A stretch of 64,000 nucleotides of DNA from Novosphingobium sp. (GTDB lineage: Bacteria > Pseudomonadota > Alphaproteobacteria > Sphingomonadales > Sphingomonadaceae). A model generated the notes under the pieces. That model was not told the origin of the DNA, searched no databases, and saw only the letters and a list, made by a program, of their open reading frames with translations. The stretch is taken from positions 310,001-374,000 of the forward strand of contig JADJYM010000015.1 of NCBI GenBank assembly GCA_016719755.1. Direction: 5' to 3'. Below are positions 26,324 through 34,925 of the stretch, piece by piece. The position numbers and the translations under genes were made by a program. Positions within the stretch are counted from its first letter, which is position 1, and the number at the start of each line of letters is the position of its first letter.

Positions 26324-27494
26324 GTTCGCCTGCCACCTGATCTGCTGCCGGGGCGCGATTGCCCAGATAGTCCGCCCATTGCGACATCAGAGTCCGGCGC
26401 TTCTCGAAGAAATCGGTTCGGCGGTAGGCGGCTTCGACCTTATTGGGCAGCTTGTGGGCGAGGGCCTTGTCAGCAACCTCCTTGGGGAAGTCGGTGCATT
26501 CGGCAGCCCAGTCTGTGAAGGTGGATCGGAAGCCATGCACGGTGATGCTCGCGAAACCATCGTCGCGCAGCAGCTTGGTCATAGTCATGTCGCTGATCGG
26601 CTTCTTGCCATCGTTGGAAAAGACCAAGCCCGTATCGCTGGTCCGCTCTTCCCAGCGTTTGCGCAGCAGTGCCACAACCGCTGCCGAAAGCGGCACCACA
26701 TGGGTTTCGCCCGCCTTCATCCGTGCAGCCGGAATGGTCCATACCGCGTTCTCGAGATCGAACTCGGCCCATACCGCAAGGCGCGTCTCGTTGGACCGCA
26801 CTGCATTGTAGATCGTGAAGCGCAAGGCATCGCGCCCCGTCGTTGGGGAGGCGGCGGCAAGCTTCTGCATCAGCGCCGGGACATCGGAATATGGCATGGC
26901 CTCCATGTGCCCCCGCTTGTCGTTCTGACGCGGCAGCCCCTTGCGCACCGAACGCAATGAAACCTCTTCTGGCACCCAGCCTTTCACATGCGCGAAATCG
27001 AGCACAACGCCGATGCGCTGGAGCAAGCGCCGGGCTGTTTCCGGTATCTCAAGCCAGATCGGTGAGAGAGCCTCGACGACGCTGGCGCTGTCCACCTTAT
27101 CGACCGGCTTCTTGCCGATGCGCGGAAAGAGGTGTCGCTCAAACCCCGAAAGCCAGCGGGCATGATGGCCATCCTTCCAACCGTCGCCCAGGGTTTCATG
27201 GCACGTCCGGGTTGCCGCCTCGAAGGTCGGTATGACCTTGCGCGCCTTTCGCCGCTCGGCGACAGGATCGAAGCCGTCACGAACCCGGCGGCGCAATTCT
27301 GCTGCCGCTGTTCTGGCATCGGTCAGCGAAACATCATGCGCCGATCCCAGCCCATAGTCGCGGCGGTGGCCTTTCAACTGCATGCGCAGCACCCAGGTGC
27401 GCGCGCCGCTAGGCTTTACGACCAGGCACAAGCCCCTGCCATCGACATGGCGACCGGGCTTCGCGTTCTTCACTTTCAATACTGTCAGCGCCAT
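26298..27494 (-). CDS. Tyrosine-type site-specific integrase (P4 family)
   Basis: A 398-residue integrase. It has the N-terminal DUF4102-like domain (KNAKPGRHVDGRGLCLVVKP), a SAM-like core-binding domain (about 90-190) and a C-terminal catalytic domain. Catalytic residues are visible: R233 (YNAVRSNETR), K260, H320-x2-R323 (VHGFRSTF), H347 and nucleophile Y357 (AAYRRTDFF). P4-type integrases typically insert into tRNA 3' ends, in accord with the 15-bp repeats at 13762 and 27685. The gene starts 190 bp inside the right boundary, transcribed inward. Confidence 0.93.
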   Translation of the reverse strand: MALTVLKVKNAKPGRHVDGRGLCLVVKPSGARTWVLRMQLKGHRRDYGLGSAHDVSLTDARTAAAELRRRVRDGFDPVAERRKARKVIPTFEAATRTCHETLGDGWKDGHHARWLSGFERHLFPRIGKKPVDKVDSASVVEALSPIWLEIPETARRLLQRIGVVLDFAHVKGWVPEEVSLRSVRKGLPRQNDKRGHMEAMPYSDVPALMQKLAAASPTTGRDALRFTIYNAVRSNETRLAVWAEFDLENAVWTIPAARMKAGETHVVPLSAAVVALLRKRWEERTSDTGLVFSNDGKKPISDMTMTKLLRDDGFASITVHGFRSTFTDWAAECTDFPKEVADKALAHKLPNKVEAAYRRTDFFEKRRTLMSQWADYLGNRAPAADQVAGEPIPARVAA

Positions 27495-27684
27495 CAGGTT
27501 CGAGTCCCTGTCAGGGATTTATACCGCCAAAAACGGGGGTATTTGGTCCCACAATCGTTCCCACATTTCAGCGGGAATTTAGGCGATTCAGGGCGACCGA
27601 CCGCGAACACGTTACAAGATAAATCGCTGATTTTACAGAGTAGTTGGAGACGCTCTGAAATTGCCCGAGACGAAAGTTATAGCG

Positions 27685-27699
27685 CCTCCTCCGCTACCA
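27685..27699 (+). repeat. attR, 15-bp direct repeat of tRNA-Met 3' end
   Basis: CCTCCTCCGCTACCA, identical to 13762-13776 and in the same orientation; flanking bases differ on both sides. It marks the right end of the element. Confidence 0.85.
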
Positions 27700-27966
27700 A
27701 TCCCCTCTCGGACGCTTCCGGAGGATTACAACAAAATCATCACAAAGCATTAACTTATGGATGGATTGGGACCACATGCGCCCGGTACTTTCCAAATGCA
27801 GCCAGATTTGGTTTGGCGGAGTTTTGGGGATGGTATTGCGGAGTATCGGAAAGGAGCGCGATACCCCCAGCGCTCCTGACGGAGACTCAAGCGCAGAAAG
27901 CCAAACCATGCGAGAGAGCTTATTGGCTTGCCGATAGCGAGTGCTCTTTCTGCTTGTTCATTCCTT

Positions 27967-27996
27967 CCACGGGCGACTTTGCACAGCCGCCCGTGG
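27967..27996 (-). terminator. Hairpin downstream of the TonB receptor
   Basis: A perfect 9-bp stem (CCACGGGCG/CGCCCGTGG) with a 12-nt loop, 13 bases beyond the stop of the minus-strand receptor. No T-tract follows, so its efficiency is unknown. Confidence 0.5.
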
Positions 27997-28009
27997 GGAA
28001 AGGCTCAAA

Positions 28010-30361
28010 TCAGAAATCAATTCCAAGGTTCACGCCAATCTGGCGGACAGAGTTAAATCCGAAAAGCTGCCCGATACCGATTCGTCCAGCCACCGATTCG
28101 GCCGGATCGAGGCCGAGCCCGGTGGGTACGCGCTTATCGGTGCAGTTGCGGCAGAATGCCGAAACGCGCCACCCGGCCTTACTGGTAACGCCGATGCTTG
28201 CGCCGAGCAGGTCGTAAGCAGGCAGACGTGTGCCAGGGGCCTGATTGATCGTGAACCACTGCGAGGATCTGTGAGTGATATTGCCTTCGACGAAAGCGTC
28301 GAGCGAGTCACCAAGAGACCATTCATACTTGATTTGCCCATTGGCCACGAGCTTCGGCGAGACCGGAGTGCGCAAGCCACGAGCATTGAAGGCGGTTGGA
28401 CATCCGGTCGCAACCTGACCCGGATAACAAACCGCGCCCGGAAAATCGTTGAACTCGGAATCGAGCAGAGTTGCCGAGCCGGTTAGCGTCAAGCCCTTTG
28501 CCGGACGAATTACTGTCAGCAGTTCGAGGCCCTGGCTGGTGGCCGAAGCAGCGTTTTGCACAAAGTCCGCAGCCGCTGCCGCGTTGAACGAAGAAACCTG
28601 AAGGTTCTTGAACTTGGAGCGGAAGGCGGTGATGTTGATTAGCAGCTTGCCATCCATCCAGGTCGACTTCAGCCCGACTTCGATGTTGCGGTTGGTTTCC
28701 GGCTTCACCACCGGTGAGTTAACCGTAGCGGGAAGCAGATCGGCAAATCCCGGCCCTTTGTAGCCCCGTGAATAGGTCGCATAGAGCATGACATCACGCG
28801 CAAAATTGTACTGGAAACCAAGCTTGTAGCTGAAGTCGGTGTTCACTGTTTTGGCCGTGAAAGCGCGACGAGCGGCGCCCAGAGTAACGAAGTAGCGGTC
28901 CATGTTTTGGACTGCATCGATTTCAAGGACATCATGGGTGAGCCGCGCACCGGCGATAATTTTCAGGTTATCGACGACTTCGTAGGTGAATTGACCAAAG
29001 GCTGCGTAGCTCTTGCTGACCAGAGTATAGTTGCGGTCCTGTCCAAGGAAATAGCTGTTGCTGACAGTACAGGCAGGGGGGGCTGTGCCCAAAACCGTTG
29101 CCCCAACGCAGAACGGGAAGTTGGGCAGAATAGCCGATGGAAACAGATTGTTGCCAGCCAACTGCGCCTCGACGTCGGTGTGGCCGCGATAAAAGAACAA
29201 ACCAGCCTGCCCGGTCAGACGGTTGGAAGGGGGCAGCGCAAGCCGCAGCTCATTGGTTATTTGGTTGAAGTGCGTCTGCGAGCGGTTGATGTCGGCGCCG
29301 TTACTGTTGGTATAGTCGGTGTCGAAGTTCTGCTCACGGCTGGCGGCTTTCCAGGCGATCGTATTGCTGATTTCAATGCCCGAAGGAAGGTCGTAGGCCA
29401 GCGTCGCCTGCAGCCCGCCACGCTTCGCGTTGCGATAAAAGTTGCTGTTGCCGCCGATGAGAAGATTGTCAGGGCCTGCTTTGATGCCCAGTGCCGCATT
29501 GAGCGGATTGACATCGGCATTGGCCGCAAGCGTGCGATAAGTCCGGTCGAAGTAGGTGGCGATGCCCTTTTCCCGGTTGTAGTCAGCAATCACGTCAAAC
29601 CAAAGGCCTTCGGTAAGGTTGGCCAGAAACCTTGCGCGGATGCCCCACTGATCCTGGCCGAAATCGCCCTTCCCGCTGCCTATGAACTTCACCACGGGAT
29701 CTTGCGACGAGTAGACCGCATTGATGCGCAGGGCCGATTTTTCGGTAACCGGCAGGTTAAGCGTACCACGGCCAGTAATGCCAAGACCCTCTGTTGCCGC
29801 GGTCGGACGGACGACGCCTTCGACTTCGACCGTTCCGCCGGTCACGCCGAATTCGGGACGGCGGGTCACGATATTGAGAAGGCCGGCGGAAGCATTCTTA
29901 CCGAACAGCATTCCCTGTGGGCCGCTCAGTACTTCAACGCGCTCTACATCGAAAAATGCCCCGACAGCGCCAGCGAGGATCGGATTGACGAGGTTTACTT
30001 CATCCTGCTGGATCGCGACGCTTGCTTCCAGTGATTGCTGGAAGGCGAGCGTGCCAATGCCACGGATTGTGAAGTTGTTCTCACCGCTCACCTGTAGGCT
30101 TGGGGCCGCTTGGTTCAGCTGGCTGAGGCTGTTGACGCCAAGCGACCGGAGCGAACTTGCCGTGACCGCCGTGACGCTGACTGGAACGTCCTGAAGCCGC
30201 TCGCTGCGACGCTGCGCTGTTACGATGATTTCGTCTGCCGCGCTCGGCTCGGCACTTTCCTTCTCAGCGGTGGCCTGGGCCATTGCGGGCATAGACGAGA
30301 GCAGTGCAAGAGTGGCGGCCGAAGCTGACTGGATGAGGCAAAGCCTCTGAAAAACAAGCAC
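28010..30361 (-). CDS. TonB-dependent outer-membrane receptor
   Basis: A 783-residue receptor. The start is taken as GTG 30361 because GGAGG lies seven bases upstream and the signal peptide (QSASAATLALLSSMPAMAQA) follows; an ATG at 30394 is in frame but has no such site. The TonB box is DEIIVTAQRR, followed by a plug domain (RSERLQDVPVSVTAV to GPQGMLFGKNASAGLLNI) and a 22-strand barrel ending in ..LGIDF. It is a close relative of the receptor at 52307-54658, which is also 783 residues. It should import a large organic substrate with TonB energy; the substrate is unknown. It is divergent from a TetR gene. Confidence 0.92.
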   Translation of the reverse strand: MLVFQRLCLIQSASAATLALLSSMPAMAQATAEKESAEPSAADEIIVTAQRRSERLQDVPVSVTAVTASSLRSLGVNSLSQLNQAAPSLQVSGENNFTIRGIGTLAFQQSLEASVAIQQDEVNLVNPILAGAVGAFFDVERVEVLSGPQGMLFGKNASAGLLNIVTRRPEFGVTGGTVEVEGVVRPTAATEGLGITGRGTLNLPVTEKSALRINAVYSSQDPVVKFIGSGKGDFGQDQWGIRARFLANLTEGLWFDVIADYNREKGIATYFDRTYRTLAANADVNPLNAALGIKAGPDNLLIGGNSNFYRNAKRGGLQATLAYDLPSGIEISNTIAWKAASREQNFDTDYTNSNGADINRSQTHFNQITNELRLALPPSNRLTGQAGLFFYRGHTDVEAQLAGNNLFPSAILPNFPFCVGATVLGTAPPACTVSNSYFLGQDRNYTLVSKSYAAFGQFTYEVVDNLKIIAGARLTHDVLEIDAVQNMDRYFVTLGAARRAFTAKTVNTDFSYKLGFQYNFARDVMLYATYSRGYKGPGFADLLPATVNSPVVKPETNRNIEVGLKSTWMDGKLLINITAFRSKFKNLQVSSFNAAAAADFVQNAASATSQGLELLTVIRPAKGLTLTGSATLLDSEFNDFPGAVCYPGQVATGCPTAFNARGLRTPVSPKLVANGQIKYEWSLGDSLDAFVEGNITHRSSQWFTINQAPGTRLPAYDLLGASIGVTSKAGWRVSAFCRNCTDKRVPTGLGLDPAESVAGRIGIGQLFGFNSVRQIGVNLGIDF

Positions 30362-30431
30362 GTTGTATCCTCCATTTTTAGTTCTTGTGGACATTGACTG
30401 CTGGACGATCCGCCTATTTCGGTCCTGGTTG

Positions 30432-30608
30432 TCAGGGCAGAATGATCGTTGCGCGGGGGGCATTGCGAACGAGGGCGGGCCGGAACTCGTGCGGGAAACA
30501 GGAGGGGCGATAGCGGATCGCGCTGCCGATACGGTGCGCGCAGAGCTTCAGGCCGCCGGGGTTAGGCTCGACAAAGGTGAAATGATCGCCGACGTCGAAG
30601 CTCTTCAC
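30432..30608 (-). pseudogene. Short coding-like remnant between promoter and TonB receptor
   Basis: A 58-codon frame from GTG 30608 (GGGAGGG upstream) to TGA 30432 with strongly G/C-ending codons, suggesting real coding ancestry. The sequence KSFDVGDHFTFVEPNPGGLK, followed by LCAHRIGSAIRYRPS, has no recognised family; a C-terminal fragment of a larger enzyme such as an alpha/beta hydrolase is possible. It lies between the presumed promoter at 30660-30688 and the receptor start, so it could also be a translated leader gene. Confidence 0.35.
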
Positions 30609-30649
30609 GAAGTTCCCTCCCATATGAGAAGCGGTATTTACCGTCGATC

Positions 30650-30688
30650 ATTAGCCTTGCTAATAAGCGTCGCTTGTTTTGCTAGCAA
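30650..30688 (-). promoter_or_regulatory. Promoter with overlapping palindromic operator for the TonB receptor
   Basis: On the minus strand TTGCTA (30688-30683), a 17-nt spacer and TATTAG (30665-30660) form a sigma-70 promoter. The palindrome ATTAGC-N3-GCTAAT (30650-30664) covers the -10, and a second palindrome TTGCTAGCAA (30679-30688) covers the -35. The divergent TetR gene is the likely source of the repressor. Confidence 0.5.
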
Positions 30689-30762
30689 GTGGTAAAATAA
30701 GCGGTGATAGATAAGGCCATGTCATGCTTGCGAAAGCGGGATAACGGCCGCAAAGAAGGGGT

Positions 30763-31389
30763 ATGGAGACTAAGGTTGAAAGCCGCGAAAGGCGCGGAAA
30801 GCCGTCGCACCGTGAAGACCTGCGCGGGGAGTTGCTGGCTGCGGCAGTGTCTTACGTAACCCGTGAAGGACATGAAGGCTTGTCAATGCGCAAGTTGGCC
30901 GAAGAGATCGGTGTGTCCTCGGCCGCGCCCTATCATCATTTCCCTGACCGGCGTGCACTGCTTATCGGTGTTGCGCTTGAGGGCTATCGTCTGATGTTCA
31001 TTCAAGCGACCACGCTGGACCCCGCAAGCCCACAAGATGACGAGTACTCAACCCTGTTTCACACATTTGTGGGCTTCATCCGATTTGCTCGTGAAAACTC
31101 CAATATGTTCACTCTGATGTACGAGAGCGAACTTGTGCGACCCGTTCTCGCGCCCGAAATTGCAGAAGCGCAGACGATCGGCTTTAAGCTCATCAGACGC
31201 GAAGTTGCACGGCTGGCTAAGCATCTAACCGAAGAGCAGCGCGCAGTCAGGATTGCTACAATTTGGAGCGCGATCTTCGGTTTTGCATTACAGTCAAACC
31301 GCTCGATGCTTCGCGCGCATCCGCTGGAGCCGACCCCTGATGATTTGGCCCCAGAAGTTGTTCGCCAAGCATTGCGACTGATCGCGTAA
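30763..31389 (+). CDS. TetR/AcrR-family transcriptional regulator
   Basis: A 208-residue repressor. The HTH is at about residues 20-70 (EGLSMRKLAEEIGVSSAAPY followed by HHFPDRRALL), then a WHG-type TetR C-terminal ligand domain (FTLMYESELVRPVL and AIFGFALQS). It is clearly paralogous to the regulator at 51565-52173; both share the HREDL..GEL opening and APYHHFPDRR recognition region. It is divergent from a TonB receptor whose promoter bears palindromes, so local repression relieved by a small ligand is likely. Confidence 0.9.
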   Translation: METKVESRERRGKPSHREDLRGELLAAAVSYVTREGHEGLSMRKLAEEIGVSSAAPYHHFPDRRALLIGVALEGYRLMFIQATTLDPASPQDDEYSTLFHTFVGFIRFARENSNMFTLMYESELVRPVLAPEIAEAQTIGFKLIRREVARLAKHLTEEQRAVRIATIWSAIFGFALQSNRSMLRAHPLEPTPDDLAPEVVRQALRLIA

Positions 31390-31519
31390 AAGAGGGCAAC
31401 TGGCGTTGAGGGTGCAGGTTTCATAGCCCTCCGCCATGCTTGCAATCGTTCCTTCGGTTCCGGTTGCAGGCATGGCGTTGACCGCTAAAGTTGATTGAGT
31501 TGATCCTGCCCTGAGTGAA

Positions 31520-32554
31520 TCAATGCGGGCGCGTTGGAGCAGAGGCGGCAGGTGAGTGGGAGGTATTTGACTGATCGGCCGGGCCTGGCAGAGTGGCTGA
31601 ACGACCACCGACCGGTCCGACCGGTCTGCCGTCGGGGCCAATCCAGAACACCTTGGCGCGTTCTGCCTCGACTTCTGCCGGAAGCGGAGGAAACTTCAGT
31701 TCGGTTGCCGCGACGTCCTGCAGCCGCCTTGCGACCTGGGGATTGATTCCCAGATCTTGCGCCGCAGTCTCCTTGCCCGTCAACAAGCGCGGATCGATCT
31801 TGGTGATCGACCCAAAAATCATCAAGGCTGCCAGATAATAACCTTCGGCGCTCGCGTGATATTGATCCCATGTCCAAAGGCTGACCCTTCCAAAATCGAT
31901 GCCATCATAAGGATTGGGATCTGCGATCTTCTGTTGAAACGCTAGGTTCCAGGCCTTGCCGACTTCAATCGTGCCTGCGAGTTTTCCACTTGGAGCCACT
32001 GCGGCTTTGGATTTCTCCGAAATGTCTTCAGCCATGCGTTCGATGGGTTGGCCAAGCCATGGGCTCTGCTGAACATAGGCAAGGTCTGCCCGCGACCAGG
32101 TGGATTGCAGAAAGACCTTGGCCTTAGGGTTTTGTTGATGAAACAGATCGGCAAGCCCATTCGCCGCAGCCACATGAGTCGCCGGATTGCCTGGCTCGCT
32201 CATGGATAGCGTGCTCAGGCCCTGCAGTATGACATAGTCCCAGTGCTTGCCAATCTCTGCTCTCTTCTGGGTCAGATGGAAAGCCAGATCCTGGCCCGGC
32301 GATGTCTCGAGACTGACGTCCCACTCCATGCCCATTGCTCTGGTGAAAGTCTTGAAGATAGCCGGGACACCGCCAATCTGCTCATGGTTGAGGTCGTTCA
32401 CCGTGGCTGGAGCATAGGCTCTTACCGGTGAATAGGCGCCGAAGGTGAAGCTGTTACCAACGAACAGGACCGTCTCGGCGCTCGCAACCCCGGGGGGCGA
32501 AGCAAGTGATACGCAGGCGATCGCGGCAAGGTGCTTAAATGGTCGGAATGTCAT
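31520..32554 (-). CDS. Secreted SGNH/GDSL-type hydrolase
   Basis: A 344-residue exported protein. The signal peptide (HLAAIACVSLASPPGVASA) is followed by the block I variant FVGNSFTFG, whose serine replaces that of GDSL. The C-terminal DQYHASAEGYYLAALMIFG supplies the Asp-x-x-His pair of the catalytic triad. SGNH enzymes remove acyl or other ester groups, often from glycans. Its Pro/Ser/Thr-rich last 35 residues look disordered. It is divergent from a carboxylesterase across a 420-bp region with a strong palindrome, and is inferred to be part of the same regulon. Confidence 0.78.
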   Translation of the reverse strand: MTFRPFKHLAAIACVSLASPPGVASAETVLFVGNSFTFGAYSPVRAYAPATVNDLNHEQIGGVPAIFKTFTRAMGMEWDVSLETSPGQDLAFHLTQKRAEIGKHWDYVILQGLSTLSMSEPGNPATHVAAANGLADLFHQQNPKAKVFLQSTWSRADLAYVQQSPWLGQPIERMAEDISEKSKAAVAPSGKLAGTIEVGKAWNLAFQQKIADPNPYDGIDFGRVSLWTWDQYHASAEGYYLAALMIFGSITKIDPRLLTGKETAAQDLGINPQVARRLQDVAATELKFPPLPAEVEAERAKVFWIGPDGRPVGPVGGRSATLPGPADQSNTSHSPAASAPTRPH

Positions 32555-32973
32555 GCCATTGTATCCCCTTTATTAAAATCTGTCGATTCGGATCGTGACC
32601 TACCCCCACGGCTAGTCCCCCTCGGCATAGCGAGGTTGTTTCTTCCTCTTCTCACCGGCGGGATTTCCCGGGGCGGGGGTGGTTCGGCCAATTTGCGATT
32701 GACAGCATCTCCAATCGATTTAATCAATGATTAAATCGATTGGAGATGCTTGGAGTTGGCAAAGATTCCGACCTTCCCATCATTGTCGATGTGCTGCGCT
32801 CTCACCAAGTTCAGTCGAGTTGGCTGGTGCAAACCTCTGTTATATAGTAGAAAAAAGATCTTGGTTGAGAATGCAAACTGAGAGGAAGCGATGCACCGCC
32901 GCTGGAGCTGGATGAAGTCCTTGCCGGATTTTCGCCAGGCCTGAACCGGTCGCTTTGCGGGAGTGCCAATTGC
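32555..32973. other. Divergent regulatory region between SGNH hydrolase and carboxylesterase
   Basis: About 420 bases with no gene. It holds a TTGACA promoter and a 45-nt perfect palindrome (listed separately). AAAGGGGATACA in front of the SGNH start serves as its ribosome binding region; an ATG five bases earlier (ATGGCATGA) would stop after two codons. Confidence 0.6.
32699..32749 (+). promoter_or_regulatory. Promoter with a 45-nt perfect palindromic operator
   Basis: TTGACA (32699-32704), a 16-nt spacer and TAATCA (32721-32726) form a promoter toward the carboxylesterase. From 32705 to 32749 the DNA is a perfect inverted repeat with 22-nt arms and one central base (A32727). Its centre, TAATC-AAT-GATTA (32721-32733), is the operator motif found before several genes in this window. 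Confidence 0.7.
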
Positions 32974-34587
32974 ATGAAAGGTAAAGCCAGAGTGAAAAAA
33001 ACGACGCTGATGGTGGCGACCGTGCTCATTCTCTCGCTGCCAGCTTTAGCCAAGCCGATCGACCAGACACTGCTGGTAACGACCGCTGACGGCGTGCTTC
33101 GCGGCAAGGGCGAAGGTGGCAGCAAAGCCTTTCTGGGGATACCCTATGCAGCACCGCCGATTGGGGATTTCCGCTGGAAAGCCCCGCAGCCTGCGGCAAG
33201 ATGGCGCGGCGTGCGCGAAGCAACTCACTTTGCCCCCAATTGCTATCAAGCGAAGCCGGAACCGTTCGGCCCTTTTACCCAAGAGTTTCTGATTCAGCCC
33301 CCGTCTAGTGAGGACTGCCTCTACCTTAACGTATGGACCCCGGCGAAAGCCCCGAAGGCAAGGATGCCGGTGATGCTCTTCATTCATGGTGGGGGCTTCA
33401 GCAGCGGCTCGGGCTCTGTTCCGATCTACAACGGCGCAAACCTTGCATCGCGCGGCGTTGTGGTTGTTAATCTGAACTACCGGGTGGGGGTGTTTGGCTT
33501 CCTTGCCCATCCTCAACTGACCGCTGAATCGAAGCTGGGGACCTCAGGCACCTACGGCATCGAGGACATGATTGCAGCGCTGCGCTGGATACGCAGCAAT
33601 GCTGCCGCATTCGGCGGTGATCCGCGAAACGTTACAATCGTAGGCCAGTCAGCAGGGGCAACTGGTGTCAACGCTCTGATGATGTCTCCTGCTGCCAAGG
33701 GGCTGTTCCAGCGTGCCATCACGCACAGTGGCTCGGGTCTTGGCCGAACCTGGCGCACGCTTGAGCAAAGCGAGAAAACCGGACAGGCATTCCTTGCAGC
33801 ATCTGGGGCGGCCGATGTCGCGGAATTGCGCAGAATGCCTTCGGACCAAGTGTGGAACGTCAAGGCTCCTGCCGAGGGCAACCTGCCTGCGGGCGCACCC
33901 GCCCGTGGCTGGTTCTTCAGCCCGCCGATCGGCGGCGAGGTCTGGACGGCGCAGAGCTCCGACAGTTCCGCCCCGGTTGCCAACCCGGTTCCGCTGATGA
34001 GCGGCTTTATGGCCGACGAACTTGGTTCGCTTGATGGCCGGATTGTCGCGTCCACTCCAGCCGAATTCGAAAAGCTGGTCCGCACCCGCTATTCCGCCAG
34101 CGCGGACCGTCTCCTTGCCCTTTACCCGCATGCTACCGATGCCGAGGTGTCCGTATCGACAAGGCAACTCCTTACTGACGGCGCGGTGGCGAGTCTGGTA
34201 ATGTGGGGCGCAGGCCGCAAGCAGCGCGGCCAGACTGTTTATCCGTACACGTTCAACCACCCTCTGCCCGGGCCGCAAAGCGCTAGGTACGGGGCATTCC
34301 ATACGGCCGACATCCCCTATCTTTTCGGGACGTTCGACCTGCCAAACCGCACCTTTACCGCAGCGGATCGCGTTGTATCGCGTACGATGCAGTCGTACTG
34401 GATCAATTTCATGCGCAGCGGCAATCCGAACGGTCCAGGGCTGCCGCGCATTGACGCTGTCGAAAGCGCAGCAAGTGGCGTGACTGCCATCGGCGATGGA
34501 ACCGGGAGGATCGTCAGGATATCCACGCCTGAGCGTGCGGCTGCCTTTCGTGCCAATTTCGAAGCACAAGGCTACAAGATCCCCTAG
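32974..34587 (+). CDS. Carboxylesterase type B, secreted
   Basis: A 537-residue alpha/beta hydrolase with a signal peptide (LMVATVLILSLPALA). The oxyanion region is FIHGGGFSSGSG, the nucleophile S226 lies in TIVGQSAGATG, and the acid/base pair is probably in the FMADELGS and GAFHTADIPYLFG segments. SEDCLYLNVW is the family signature. Enzymes of this type cleave carboxyl esters of small alcohols, phenols or acylated sugars. It is expected in the periplasm or outside the cell. It lies downstream of the palindromic operator and next to a TonB receptor, suggesting that it prepares or processes the imported compound. Confidence 0.9.
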   Translation: MKGKARVKKTTLMVATVLILSLPALAKPIDQTLLVTTADGVLRGKGEGGSKAFLGIPYAAPPIGDFRWKAPQPAARWRGVREATHFAPNCYQAKPEPFGPFTQEFLIQPPSSEDCLYLNVWTPAKAPKARMPVMLFIHGGGFSSGSGSVPIYNGANLASRGVVVVNLNYRVGVFGFLAHPQLTAESKLGTSGTYGIEDMIAALRWIRSNAAAFGGDPRNVTIVGQSAGATGVNALMMSPAAKGLFQRAITHSGSGLGRTWRTLEQSEKTGQAFLAASGAADVAELRRMPSDQVWNVKAPAEGNLPAGAPARGWFFSPPIGGEVWTAQSSDSSAPVANPVPLMSGFMADELGSLDGRIVASTPAEFEKLVRTRYSASADRLLALYPHATDAEVSVSTRQLLTDGAVASLVMWGAGRKQRGQTVYPYTFNHPLPGPQSARYGAFHTADIPYLFGTFDLPNRTFTAADRVVSRTMQSYWINFMRSGNPNGPGLPRIDAVESAASGVTAIGDGTGRIVRISTPERAAAFRANFEAQGYKIP

Positions 34588-34800
34588 CAGTTTGTTGCGC
34601 CATGCGGTGATTTACCGAAACGAGTTTCGCAACTTGAGCCAGCAGGATGGCGATTGGCGCAGTCGATCAGAGTCAGGCCTTGGCGACATCGCCTAACACG
34701 CAGGATTGTGTCTCGATCCAAAGGGGCGGACGATCGGAAAACGCTGTCCTATCCGAATGAATGTTGAAAAACAGCATCTTGTAGATTGGGCAGTTCGCAA

Positions 34801-34836
34801 TTGACAGCTAAATCCTATCTATCTAATCATCGATTA
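34801..34836 (+). promoter_or_regulatory. Promoter with operator overlapping the -10
   Basis: Perfect TTGACA (34801-34806), a 17-nt spacer and TAATCA (34824-34829). The operator TAATC-ATC-GATTA (34824-34836) begins at the -10 box, as in the neighbouring carboxylesterase promoter. Confidence 0.7.
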
Positions 34837-34912
34837 AATTTGATTAGGGTGCGTTGGGGATGATACGGGTCGGGCGCAATGGCGGCGAGGTACTCATTTC
34901 TCGAACTGCATC

Positions 34913-34925
34913 TAATCACCGATTG
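34913..34925 (+). promoter_or_regulatory. Second operator copy before the TonB receptor
   Basis: TAATC-ACC-GATTG, one mismatch from the symmetric TAATC-N3-GATTA motif, about 33 bases before the receptor start and about 85 bases downstream of the first site. Confidence 0.5.

Larger units (their letters stand above)
13762..27699. mobile_element. Integrative mobilizable element in tRNA-Met
   Basis: About 13.9 kb bounded by identical 15-bp repeats (CCTCCTCCGCTACCA), one inside the tRNA 3' end and one 190 bp beyond the integrase start. Contents in order: DUF6118 gene, traA relaxase, oriT, traC-like, traD-like, Ser/Thr kinase, ECF sigma factor, Cys-rich mini-protein, secreted protein, autotransporter, broken phosphoribosyltransferase, alpA, HTH/excisionase-like gene, tyrosine integrase. 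There are no mating-pair or coupling-protein (TraG) genes, so it should be mobilizable but not self-transmissible. An intact relaxase, oriT and integrase suggest recent activity. Confidence 0.85.
27495..28009. other. Right junction of the element and flanking non-coding DNA
   Basis: About 515 bases without a supportable gene. It contains a second copy of the tRNA T-arm (27497-27509), the putative attR (27685-27699), then chromosomal DNA up to the 3' end of the TonB receptor with a terminator-like hairpin (27967-27996). Short open frames here lack recognisable motifs. Confidence 0.5.

Noticed and set aside
27694..27909. 71-codon minus-strand frame next to attR
   Set aside because: No motif and no ribosome binding site; it reads through the att repeat and looks like chance.
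27132..28217. 361-codon plus-strand frame running across the right element boundary
   Set aside because: It is antisense to the integrase for its first third and then crosses attR; no domain and no coherent codon usage.
31390..31519. Possible terminator between convergent tetR and SGNH hydrolase genes
   Set aside because: The only repeat (GAGGGC/GCCCTC) has a 28-nt loop and is too weak to call.
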